Origin: Streptomyces sp. NRRL F-5126
GTDB lineage: Bacteria; Actinomycetota; Actinomycetes; Streptomycetales; Streptomycetaceae
Length of the DNA stretch: 64,000 nt
Reading direction: 5' to 3'
NCBI RefSeq assembly: GCF_000721265.1
Contig: NZ_JOFZ01000008.1
Coordinates: 390,672 to 454,671 of the forward strand
The notes beneath the pieces were generated by a model. That model did no database searches. It saw nothing but the letters and a program-made list of their open reading frames with translations, and had not been told where the DNA came from. Positions 36,506-43,992 of this stretch are shown here, piece after piece (positions within the stretch are counted from its first letter, which is position 1; each line of letters starts with the position of its first letter). A program made the position numbers and the translations under genes.

Positions 36506-37474
36506 ATGAACGCCCATGCCTCCCGTCTCGCCCTCGGCTCCATAGCCGCCGCTGCCGCCCTGTCCGTCGCCGCCTGCTCCACCTCCCCGGGCGCGGGCGG
36601 CGGCTCGTCCGATGCCTCCGCCGCCGCCGCGAAGAGCGCCGGCACCCGCATACCCGTCGTGGCGGCCGAGAACTTCTGGGGCAGCATCGCCTCCCAGCTG
36701 GGCGGCGACCACGTGAAGGTCACGAGCATCATCGACAACCCCGCCGCCGACCCGCACGACTACGAGCCGACCGCGGCCGACGCGCGCGCCGTCGCGGGTG
36801 CGCGGCTCACCCTCGTCAACGGAGTCGGCTACGACTCATGGGCCGGCAAACTGCTCGCCGCGCAGCCCGGGCAGGGCCGCACCGACCTGAACGTCGGCAA
36901 GCTCGTCGGCGTACCCGCCGACGGCAACCCGCACCGCTGGTACTCGCCGGACGACGTCCATCAGGTCATCGAGCGCATCACCGCGGACTACAAGAAGCTC
37001 GACCCGGCCGACTCCGCCGACTTCGACCGGCTCAAGAGCACCTTCGAGAACACCACGCTCGCCCCCTACGACAAGGAGATCGCCGACATCAAGGCTGCCT
37101 ACAAGGGCACGCCGGTCGGCGCCTCCGAATCGATCTTCGCGCCGCTCGCGCAGGGCCTCGGCCTCGACCTGCTCACCCCCGAGTCGTTCCTCGACGCGAT
37201 CAGCGAGGGCACCGACCCCACCGCGAAGGACAAGTCCACGATCGACCGGCAGATCGCGGACAAGCAGATCAAGGCCTACGTCTACAACTCCCAGAACGCC
37301 ACGCCCGACGTGCGGGCGCAGGTCAAGGCAGCCAAGGCGGCGGGCATCCCGGTCGCCACGGTCACCGAGACGCTCACGCCCGCGGGCGCCTCCTTCCAGG
37401 ACTGGCAGGTGCGCCAGCTCAAGGGCATCAAGGCCGCGCTGGCGAAGGGCACGGGCAAGGGGCAGGAGAAATGA
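36506..37474 (+). CDS. Zinc/manganese-family ABC transporter substrate-binding lipoprotein
   Basis: A 322-residue cluster A-I (TroA/ZnuA-like) metal-binding lipoprotein; lipobox VAAC with lipidated Cys24. Recognisable metal ligands: His84 (DPHDYEPT), His143 (NPHRWYSP) and Glu198 (GASESIFAPLAQ); at the fourth ligand site there is NSQNATPD (Asn261/Gln263 region) where Mn/Fe binders usually have Asp. No His-rich loop typical of ZnuA. Start ATG 36506, no ribosome site, probably leaderless. Overlaps the ATPase gene by ATGA. The upstream Zur boxes argue for zinc, while the His-His-Glu ligand set is closer to Mn/Fe-type binders. Confidence 0.92.
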   Translation: MNAHASRLALGSIAAAAALSVAACSTSPGAGGGSSDASAAAAKSAGTRIPVVAAENFWGSIASQLGGDHVKVTSIIDNPAADPHDYEPTAADARAVAGARLTLVNGVGYDSWAGKLLAAQPGQGRTDLNVGKLVGVPADGNPHRWYSPDDVHQVIERITADYKKLDPADSADFDRLKSTFENTTLAPYDKEIADIKAAYKGTPVGASESIFAPLAQGLGLDLLTPESFLDAISEGTDPTAKDKSTIDRQIADKQIKAYVYNSQNATPDVRAQVKAAKAAGIPVATVTETLTPAGASFQDWQVRQLKGIKAALAKGTGKGQEK

Positions 37475-38439
37475 CCGCGGCTGACACTGCGCCGCTCCGT
37501 GCCGTCGCGGACCCCGCCGCGCCGCCCGTGGTGTCGCTGCGCGGCGCCGCCGTGCGCGTCGGCGGCAGGACCCTGTGGTCCGGGGTCGATCTGGACGTCG
37601 GCCCGGGCGAGTTCGTCGCCGTGCTCGGGCCGAACGGCGTCGGCAAGTCGACGCTGGTCAAGGTGGTGCTCGGCGTCAGGCAGCCGGCCGCGGGGCAGGT
37701 GCGGGTGCTCGGCGCCGCGCCGGGGCGCGCCGGGGCGAGCGTGGGCTACCTGCCGCAGCGCCGCAGCTTCGACGCGTCCCTGCGGATGCGGGGCACGGAC
37801 ATCGTCAGGCTCGGCTGGGACGGCGACCGGTGGGGGCTGCCGCTGCCGGCCAGGTTCCGCCGTGGGGCCGCGGCCGCGTCGGCACGTATCGCCGAGGTGA
37901 TCGGGCTCGTCGGCGCCGAGGGGTACGCGGACCGCCCGATCGGCCAGTGCTCGGGCGGCGAGCAGCAGCGGCTGCTGATCGCGCAGGCGCTCGTGCGCCG
38001 CCCACGGCTCCTCGTGCTCGACGAGCCCCTGGACAGCCTCGACCTGCCGAACCAGGCCGCCGTGGCGGCGCTGATCGGCCGGATCTGCCGGGAGGAGGGC
38101 GTCGCGGTGATGATGGTCGCGCACGACGTCAACCCGATACTCGCGCACCTCGACCGGGTGGTGTACCTCGCGGAGGGCGGCGCGGTGACCGGCCGGCCCG
38201 AGGACGTCATCACGTCCGCCACGCTGTCGCGGCTGTACGGGACGCCGATCGAGGTGCTGGCCACGTCGGACGGCCGGCTCGTGGTGGTGGGCCAGCCGGA
38301 GGCGCCGGCCCGCCACGTCGACCGGCACGCGGACGGCGGAGGCGGGTCCGCCGTGCCCGCGCCCCGCGACGCCCTTACCGTCGCGGCAGGCCCCGCGCCG
38401 TCGGCGCCGCCCGTCCGGGGGGACGAGCGCCGTGCCTGA
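37471..38439 (+). CDS. Metal ABC transporter ATP-binding protein
   Basis: A 322-residue ATPase of the ZnuC/MntB type. Walker A GPNGVGKST, Q-loop LPQRR, signature CSGGEQQR, Walker B LLVLDEP, H-loop VAHDVN. The last 60 residues (Gly/Ala/Pro-rich, containing HVDRHADGGGG) extend past the usual family end at about 260 and hold a His-containing tail that might bind metal, but this is speculative. Start codon overlaps the preceding stop codon (ATGA), and the next gene's GTG overlaps this gene by 8 bases, so the operon is translationally coupled. Confidence 0.95.
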   Translation: MTAADTAPLRAVADPAAPPVVSLRGAAVRVGGRTLWSGVDLDVGPGEFVAVLGPNGVGKSTLVKVVLGVRQPAAGQVRVLGAAPGRAGASVGYLPQRRSFDASLRMRGTDIVRLGWDGDRWGLPLPARFRRGAAAASARIAEVIGLVGAEGYADRPIGQCSGGEQQRLLIAQALVRRPRLLVLDEPLDSLDLPNQAAVAALIGRICREEGVAVMMVAHDVNPILAHLDRVVYLAEGGAVTGRPEDVITSATLSRLYGTPIEVLATSDGRLVVVGQPEAPARHVDRHADGGGGSAVPAPRDALTVAAGPAPSAPPVRGDERRA

Positions 38440-39355
38440 CGTCCTGCTCGCCGCGGGCGCGCTGCCCGTATGGTCCTGGAACCCGGTGGCCGACCTGCGG
38501 GGGATGTGGGCCTTCCCCTTCATGGTGAACGCCTTCCGCGCGGGCACGCTCGTCGCCGTCTGCGCGGGGGCCATGGGGTGGTTCATGGTGCTGCGCCGGC
38601 AGAGCTTCGCCGGCCACACCGTCGCCACGGTCGGCTTCCCCGGCGCCGCATGCGCCGCCCTGCTCGGCGTGTCCGTGAGCTACGGCTACTTCGCGTTCTG
38701 CGTGGCGGCCGCGCTCGTCATCGCCGCCATGCCGCGCGGGGGACGCGCCTCGGGCGGCCACGAGTCGGCGGTCACCGGCACGGTCCAGGCCTTCCTCCTC
38801 GCCTGCGGATTCCTGTTCACGACGCTGTACCACGGCCTGCTCGGCGGCTTGACGTCCCTGCTGTTCGGCAGCTTCCTCGGCATCACGAACAGTCAGGTGT
38901 GGCTGCTGCTCGCGGTCACCGCCGCGGTCCTCGCCGTGCTCGCCGCCGTCGGGAGGCCGCTGCTGTTCGCGTCCGTCGACCCGGACGTGGCGGCCGGGCG
39001 CGGCGTGCCGGTGCGTGCGCTGTCCGCGCTCTTCCTCGTCCTGCTGGGCGCGGCGACCGCCGAGGCCAGCCAGATCACCGGGACGCTGCTCGTCTTCGCC
39101 CTGCTGGTGATGCCGGCGGCCGCGGCGCAGGCGCTGAGCGCCCGGCCCGCGGCGAGCCTGGCGCTCGCGGTCCTGATCGCGGTCGCGGTGACGTGGGCGG
39201 GGCTCACCGTCGCGTACTACTCGCCCTACCCGGTGGGGTTCTACGTGACGACGTTCGCCTTCGCCGCGTACGTACTCTCGCGCGGCGGACGGTACGCACG
39301 CGAGCGGATCGCGCGCCCGGCCCCGGCGCCGCTGCCCGCGGGGGGTGCGGCATGA
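38432..39355 (+). CDS. Metal ABC transporter permease 1
   Basis: A 307-residue ABC-3-family permease with about eight hydrophobic helices. Family segments: FMVNAFRAGTLVAVCAGAMGWFMVLRRQSFAGHTVATVGFPGAA near the N-terminus (the GH(T/A)-A region), SLLFGSFLGIT, and DPDVAAGRGVPVRALSALFL with ALLVMPAAAAQALS near the C-terminus. GTG start overlapping the ATPase gene. A second, different permease gene follows, so the transporter is probably a heterodimer like MntC/MntD or TroC/TroD rather than a ZnuB homodimer. Confidence 0.92.
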   Translation: MPDVLLAAGALPVWSWNPVADLRGMWAFPFMVNAFRAGTLVAVCAGAMGWFMVLRRQSFAGHTVATVGFPGAACAALLGVSVSYGYFAFCVAAALVIAAMPRGGRASGGHESAVTGTVQAFLLACGFLFTTLYHGLLGGLTSLLFGSFLGITNSQVWLLLAVTAAVLAVLAAVGRPLLFASVDPDVAAGRGVPVRALSALFLVLLGAATAEASQITGTLLVFALLVMPAAAAQALSARPAASLALAVLIAVAVTWAGLTVAYYSPYPVGFYVTTFAFAAYVLSRGGRYARERIARPAPAPLPAGGAA

Positions 39356-40263
39356 CGGCGCACGCCCTCGCAGCAGGCACTCTCGCCTCGCACGCACTGG
39401 CCGCGGGGGCGGGGAGCGGCTGGTTCGCCGCGTTCACGCACCCGTACTTCCTGCACGCCTTCCTCGCCGGGTCCGCGATCGCGCTCGCCGCCGGTCTTAC
39501 GGGGTACTTCCTCGTGCTGCGCGCGCAGGTGTTCACCGGCGACGCGCTCAGCCACGTCGCCTTCACCGGGGCGCTCGCCGCACTGGCCGGCGGCTACGAC
39601 CTGAGGCTCGGCCTGTTCGCCGCGACCGTGGCCGTGGCCCTGCTGATCGGCACCATCGGACGCGGGGGCCGTGCGGACGACGTGGCCATCGGGTCGGTCT
39701 TCGCCTGGATCCTCGGGCTCGGCGCCTTCTTCCTCACCCTCTACACGACCTCGCGCAGTGCCGGGAACGGCGGCGCGGGGGTGTCCGTCCTGTTCGGGTC
39801 GCTCTTCGGCCTGTCGGCCGGGCAGGCCCTGACGGCGGCACTGGTGGCCGCGGCCGTCTGCGCGGTGCTGCTGCTGATCGCCCGCCCGCTGCTGTTCGCG
39901 TCGGTGGACGAGGCGGTGGCCGCCGCGCGCGGGGTGCCCGTACGCCTGCTCGGCCTGGTCTTCCTCGTCCTGGTCGGCGCGTGTGCGGCGGAGGCCACCC
40001 AGGCGGTCGGGTCGCTGCTGCTGCTCGGGCTCCTCGCGGCCCCCGCGGGCGCGGCGGCCCGGCTCACCGACCGCCCGTTCCGCGGCCTGGCGCTGTCGGC
40101 GGGACTGGCGCTCGCCGAGATGTGGGCGGGGCTCGGGCTGAGCTACGCGGTGCCCACGCTGCCGCCGAGCTTCGGGATCATGGCGGCCGTGGCGTCGGTG
40201 TACGGGCTGACGTTCCTGAAGGGAGCCGGACACGGCCGGGCGAGGCAGCCGTCCCCGGCATGA
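39352..40263 (+). CDS. Metal ABC transporter permease 2
   Basis: A 303-residue ABC-3-family permease, paralogous to permease 1: FLHAFLAGSAIALAAGLTGYFLVLRAQVFTGDALSHVAFTGALAALAGG, SVLFGSLFGLS, ARPLLFASVDEAVAAARGVPVRLLGL and LLLLGLLAAPAGAAARLT. ATG overlaps the preceding stop codon (ATGA). Last gene of the four-gene metal-uptake operon; no strong hairpin is seen directly after it. Confidence 0.92.
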   Translation: MTAHALAAGTLASHALAAGAGSGWFAAFTHPYFLHAFLAGSAIALAAGLTGYFLVLRAQVFTGDALSHVAFTGALAALAGGYDLRLGLFAATVAVALLIGTIGRGGRADDVAIGSVFAWILGLGAFFLTLYTTSRSAGNGGAGVSVLFGSLFGLSAGQALTAALVAAAVCAVLLLIARPLLFASVDEAVAAARGVPVRLLGLVFLVLVGACAAEATQAVGSLLLLGLLAAPAGAAARLTDRPFRGLALSAGLALAEMWAGLGLSYAVPTLPPSFGIMAAVASVYGLTFLKGAGHGRARQPSPA

Positions 40264-40354
40264 GGCGCCCGGGGGGACACGGTTCGGGTCACGACGCGGA
40301 TCACGAATACGGGCAAAACGGGGCGAGTGGTCCCGCACGCGCGTTCTCCCGCCT

Positions 40355-40369
40355 GTGGCAGACTGCCAC
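40355..40369. promoter_or_regulatory. 15-bp palindrome upstream of the Scr1-type regulator
   Basis: GTGGCAGACTGCCAC has perfect 6-bp arms around 3 bases and lies 27 bases before the ATG at 40396, in the expected core-promoter region. Candidate autoregulatory operator. Confidence 0.45.
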
Positions 40370-40395
40370 CATGCCAGCACTGGGGGATACGGATC

Positions 40396-41256
40396 ATGAG
40401 TGAGGCCCGGTCCGCCCCGACCATAGGGCAGCTCGTTCTGAGCAGGCAGCTGCGCGGGCTCCGGGAGCGGGCGGGCGTCACCCGCGAGCAGGCGGCGAAG
40501 CTGCTGCACGTGACGGTGGCGACGATCCGGCGCATGGAATCCGCCGAGGTCGCGCTGAAGATCCCGTACCTTCAGGTGCTGCTGCCCGCGTACGGGGTCG
40601 ACGCGGCCGGCGTCCAGTCGTTCCTCGACATCACCGAGGAGGCCAACAAGCCCGGCTGGTGGCAGCACTTCCACGATGTGCTGCCCGGCTGGTTCAGCGG
40701 ATACGTCAGCCTGGAAGAGGCCGCGAAGACGATCCGCACGTACGAGCCGCACTTCGTGCCCGGCGTCCTCCAGACGGAGGAGTACACGCGGGAGATCCTG
40801 CGCACGGGCGCGATCGGCCGGCTCGACCCGGACCGCGTCGAACGGCACGTGGCGCTGCGTGGGCGCCGCCAGGCGCTGCTGACCAGGAAGGACGCGCCCA
40901 CGTACTGGGCGGTGATCGACGAGACGGTGCTGCTGCGGCCCGTCGGCACGCCCGAGTTGATGCGCGACCAGATCGGCCGCCTGCTGGAGATGGCGGAACT
41001 GCCCAACGTGACGCTCCAGATGGCGGAGCTCTCGGCGGGCCACCACCCAGGCACCTACACGTCGTTCGTGCTCTTCCGGTTCGAAGCGCCGGAGGTGCCG
41101 GACATCGTCTACGTCGAGTACCTGACGGGCGCGCTCTACCTGGACGACGTGACCGAGGTCGCGGAGCACAAGGAGGCCATGGACCGCATGGTCGCGCACG
41201 CGGAGTCCGCGAGCCGGACGAAGCAGATCCTGTCGGACCTCTACAAGCGCTTCTGA
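40396..41256 (+). CDS. Scr1-family (helix-turn-helix, DUF5753) transcriptional regulator
   Basis: A 286-residue regulator of a family with dozens of members per Streptomyces genome. XRE helix-turn-helix at about 15-75 (LRGLRERAGVTREQAAKLLHVTVATIRRME), then DUF5753 with GWFSGYVSLEEAAKTIRTYEPHFVPGVLQTEEYTREIL, TYWAVIDETVLLRPVG, and FRFEAPEVPDIVYVEY. These are normally followed by a DUF397 partner protein, but the next genes here are tRNA-Lys and a protein not of that type. ATG at 40396 has GGGGGATA upstream; ATG 40371 is out of the main frame. Confidence 0.9.
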   Translation: MSEARSAPTIGQLVLSRQLRGLRERAGVTREQAAKLLHVTVATIRRMESAEVALKIPYLQVLLPAYGVDAAGVQSFLDITEEANKPGWWQHFHDVLPGWFSGYVSLEEAAKTIRTYEPHFVPGVLQTEEYTREILRTGAIGRLDPDRVERHVALRGRRQALLTRKDAPTYWAVIDETVLLRPVGTPELMRDQIGRLLEMAELPNVTLQMAELSAGHHPGTYTSFVLFRFEAPEVPDIVYVEYLTGALYLDDVTEVAEHKEAMDRMVAHAESASRTKQILSDLYKRF

Positions 41257-41346
41257 CGGCCGCGCTCCCTGCTCGGCCGCGGCCGGTGTCCGCGACCCCG
41301 GGCTCGGGCACGTCTCGTGCCGGCGTCGGACTATGCTTCGCCGTGC

Positions 41347-41420
41347 GGGCCGTTAGCTCAATTGGTCAGAGCAGCGGACTTTTAATCCGTTGGTTGTGGG
41401 TTCAAGTCCCACACGGCCTA
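41347..41420 (+). tRNA. tRNA-Lys (TTT), second copy
   Basis: Acceptor GGGCCGT/ACGGCCT (terminal G-U) with discriminator A, anticodon loop TTTTAAT-type with TTT, T-loop GGGTTCAAGTCCC. 74 bases; one base more in the D-loop than the copy at 36284. Confidence 0.9.
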
Positions 41421-41508
41421 CTTCTCCCGCCCGGCGCCGCGGTGCTCCTGGGAAAGGAATGCGCCCAGGAGGCTGCGGAGCGCGCCGGTTCGTCGCACGC
41501 TTGGCCTT

Positions 41509-41721
41509 ATGAGTGACGCACCGATCGTCGTGCACAGGGCCTCGGGCACCGGTGGCCGGCGGGTGACGGTCCGTGGGCAGATCATGGGTCTCGCCCACTC
41601 GGACGGCGACCTGGTCGAGTTCCTGCGCAGGGCGGGGCTGCCCGACGCCGGCGACCTGCTCGACGACCCGGGGTGGGTGGAGTGGCAGGGCGGCCCGCCG
41701 CACGATTACGCGACGCGGTGA
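41509..41721 (+). CDS. Small conserved hypothetical protein
   Basis: A 70-residue protein starting MSDAPIVVHRASGTGGRRVTVRGQIMGLAHSDGDLVEFLRRAGL. It is soluble and looks like a small alpha/beta domain, ending with WVEWQGGPPHDYATR. It is not a DUF397 protein. The codon use fits a real gene; the role is unknown. Confidence 0.65.
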   Translation: MSDAPIVVHRASGTGGRRVTVRGQIMGLAHSDGDLVEFLRRAGLPDAGDLLDDPGWVEWQGGPPHDYATR

Positions 41722-41806
41722 CCCCCCACGTGTCCTGTATCACACGTGGCCCCACGGGCCCCGTACGCTCCGCCGACTGTCAGTGGCGGCCCGTAGTCTT
41801 GTACCC

Positions 41807-41998
41807 ATGTTCGCTTCCTTGTCCGACACCGTCGACGAGCCTGGTTCCGGGCGCTCGGCCGCCGATGTCAACGCCCGTATCCGTGCCCTGTGGGCGCGGG
41901 CCGGAGCCACGCTCACCCCTGCCGAGCAGGAGCGTTACCAGGAGCTGCTGGTCGAGTGGGCGGCCGCGGTGAAGGCCGACGTGGTGCCGGCCGCGTAG
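41807..41998 (+). CDS. Small conserved hypothetical protein
   Basis: A 63-residue helical protein (MFASLSDTVDEPGSGRSAADVNARIRALWARAG, then LTPAEQERYQELLVEWAAAV). ATG at 41807 has a -10-like TAGTCT ending 7 bases upstream, predicting a leaderless mRNA. No family name is known to me. It ends 67 bp before the initiator tRNA. Confidence 0.65.
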   Translation: MFASLSDTVDEPGSGRSAADVNARIRALWARAGATLTPAEQERYQELLVEWAAAVKADVVPAA

Positions 41999-42065
41999 TC
42001 GCGGCGGCCGCCGCCCCGCAGTGGTGACGATCTTGGTCCGCATGGCGTAGTGTTGTACTCACCGA

Positions 42066-42139
42066 CGCGGGGTGGAGCAGCTCGGTAGCTCGCTGGGCTC
42101 ATAACCCAGAGGTCGCAGGTTCAAATCCTGTCCCCGCTA
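42066..42139 (+). tRNA. Initiator tRNA-fMet (CAT)
   Basis: Anticodon CAT in loop CTCATAA, closed by three consecutive G-C pairs (GGG/CCC) as in initiator tRNAs, and an unpaired first base (C1 opposite T72). Acceptor GCGGGG/CCCCGC. 74 bases, CCA is not encoded. A perfect 16-bp hairpin follows. Confidence 0.95.
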
Positions 42140-42147
42140 CTCAGAGA

Positions 42148-42182
42148 CCGAAGGCCCGGATCCCATGGATCCGGGCCTTCGG
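42148..42182 (+). terminator. Terminator of the initiator tRNA gene
   Basis: Arms 42148-42163 and 42167-42182 are perfectly complementary (16 bp) with a 3-base loop, followed by TGTGTTT. Confidence 0.9.
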
Positions 42183-42297
42183 TGTGTTTCGTACGCCAGT
42201 CGGTCGACGGCGATTCGCCGCCCGGCGCCGCGGCGGCCAGCCTGGTAGGGGCGGGGTACCGTCCGAGCCTCAAGGAGACCGGCAGGAGAGGCCACTC

Positions 42298-43536
42298 GTG
42301 GGCAAGTCGGGGCGCGACACGCGCGGCCGCAGGGGCGGCAAGGGCTCGCGTGGTGTGCGCATCGCGCGTGACTGGGTCGCGCGCCGGGACGGCGAGCCGT
42401 CCCGCGGCGAGGTGGCGGCGAGTCCCCGCCCCAACAAGGTCATGTTCTGGCTGCCCGTCATCGTCATCGCCGTGGGTGTCGTCTTCGACGCGCTGACGCC
42501 GACCCGCTTCACCGCGTCCCCCTTCTTCGCGGCGGCCCCGATGGTGGCGGCCCCGTTCTTCGGGCTCCTCGGCACACTCGTCACCGGGCTCACCGGGCTG
42601 GCGTGCGAGGTGCTGCTGCGCTACGACGACGGCACGCTCGCCAGGCCCGAGGCGGTGGGCGACCTGCTGACCGTGGTGACCGTCACGGTGCTCGCCATGG
42701 GCATCAACCGCATCGTGCGGCTCAGCGGCGAGCGACTGGCATCCGCGAGCATCATCGCCGAGATGGCGCAGCGCGCGGTGCTGCCGCAGCCGTCGGAGCG
42801 GATCGGCGGACTGCACATCGCGGCGCGGTACGAGGCGGCGCAGGAGGACGCGTTCATCGGCGGCGACCTGTTCGCCGTGCAGGACACCCCGCACGGGGTG
42901 CGTCTCATCGTCGGCGACGTGCGCGGCAAGGGGATGGACGCCGTCGAGACGGTGGCCGTGCTCGTGGGCGCGTTCCGCGAGGCGGCCGAGCAGGAGCGCA
43001 CGCTGGAGGGCGTCGCCCACCGGCTGGACCGCGCGCTGACGCGTGAGGGCACGCGGCGCGCCGAGCGCGACTCGTCGGAGTCGTTCACGACGGCCGTGCT
43101 GGCCGAGGTCCCGCACAGCGGCGGCGTCGTACGGCTCGTCAACCGCGGCCACCCCGAGCCGATGCTGCTGGAACCCTCGGGGACGGTGCACACGCTGGAC
43201 CCCGGCCAGTTCGCGCTGCCGCTGGGCATGACGGAGATCGGCTCCTGGCCGGACCGCGCGGACGAGCGCCCCTATCCGCCGGGCGCCACCCTGCTGTTCT
43301 ACACCGACGGCCTGTCGGAGGCGCGGGACAAGGACGGCGTCTTCTACGACCCGGCCGCGCGTCTTGACGGCCGGATCTTCCCGGGACCCGAGGAGATGCT
43401 CGACGCCGTAGTGGGGGACGTACGCGTGCACACGGGCGGCGGCAGCAGCGACGACATGGCGCTGCTCGCGGTGAGCAGGCCGGCGGAGGGGCAACCGGAA
43501 CGGCGCAGGATCATGAGCGTCGTGCCGCCGCTCTGA
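42298..43536 (+). CDS. Membrane SpoIIE-type PP2C phosphatase
   Basis: A 412-residue phosphatase. Basic N-terminus, then three or four membrane segments between residues 48 and 145 (VMFWLPVIVIAVGVVF, APMVAAPFFGLLGTLVTGLTG, LLTVVTVTVLAMGINRIV), then the SpoIIE domain: GLHIAARYEAAQEDAFIGGDLFAV, RLIVGDVRGKGMDAVE, VNRGHPEPMLL, LLFYTDGLSEARD, GGGSSDDMALLAVS (metal-binding Asp residues). It probably dephosphorylates an anti-anti-sigma factor in a partner-switching pathway. GTG at 42298 with GGAGAGG upstream; no sensor domain is visible outside the membrane part. Confidence 0.9.
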   Translation: MGKSGRDTRGRRGGKGSRGVRIARDWVARRDGEPSRGEVAASPRPNKVMFWLPVIVIAVGVVFDALTPTRFTASPFFAAAPMVAAPFFGLLGTLVTGLTGLACEVLLRYDDGTLARPEAVGDLLTVVTVTVLAMGINRIVRLSGERLASASIIAEMAQRAVLPQPSERIGGLHIAARYEAAQEDAFIGGDLFAVQDTPHGVRLIVGDVRGKGMDAVETVAVLVGAFREAAEQERTLEGVAHRLDRALTREGTRRAERDSSESFTTAVLAEVPHSGGVVRLVNRGHPEPMLLEPSGTVHTLDPGQFALPLGMTEIGSWPDRADERPYPPGATLLFYTDGLSEARDKDGVFYDPAARLDGRIFPGPEEMLDAVVGDVRVHTGGGSSDDMALLAVSRPAEGQPERRRIMSVVPPL

Positions 43537-43792
43537 GTCCCGGCCGTGGGCAACCCGGGAGTGTCACCGTGCGTGAGCGTTCGCGAGCGCTCCGCACGGC
43601 CGAGTGGAGTGCGGTTGCGCGGCGCGGCGTCCGCGACGGCCTCGGCGGGGGTGACCGGCACGCTGAGGGCGGGTCAACTCGCCCCAATCCGCCTGGTTCT
43701 GTCCCGGTTGATCCGATGCGAAGTCGTTAAACGATCACCGGGAACGGCTTGGAATAACGACCGGATCTCTATTAACGTTCGATAACGCAGCG

Positions 43793-43966
43793 CGGTCGTC
43801 CCAGCCGTCGCCAGAGGCGGCTCCGTGCGCGTGCGCCGAATCCCGCGAGGGAACCGGGGAACCAACCATTGGGGTGAATCGGGCGCTACCTGCCACCGCT
43901 GAGGCGGCCGGGCGCACCCGTAGGAGACCTTCCTGCTCCGAACCCGTCAGCTAACCCGGTAGGCGA
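43793..43966 (+). ncRNA. Cyclic di-AMP riboswitch (ydaO/yuaA type)
   Basis: The transcript region carries conserved ydaO elements: GCCGAATCCC, GAGGGAACCGGGGAACCAA, GGGGTGAATCGGGCGC, CGCTGAGGCGGCCGGGCGC, AGACCTTCCTGCTCCGAACC and CCGTCAGCTAACCCGGTAGG. The latter two blocks are highly diagnostic. In Streptomyces this riboswitch precedes cell-wall hydrolase genes such as rpf-type and peptidase genes and switches them off when c-di-AMP is high. The M23 peptidase gene starts about 27 bases downstream. Boundaries are approximate. Confidence 0.88.
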
Positions 43967-43992
43967 GAAGGAAGGAAAGGAGTGTCGCCCTC

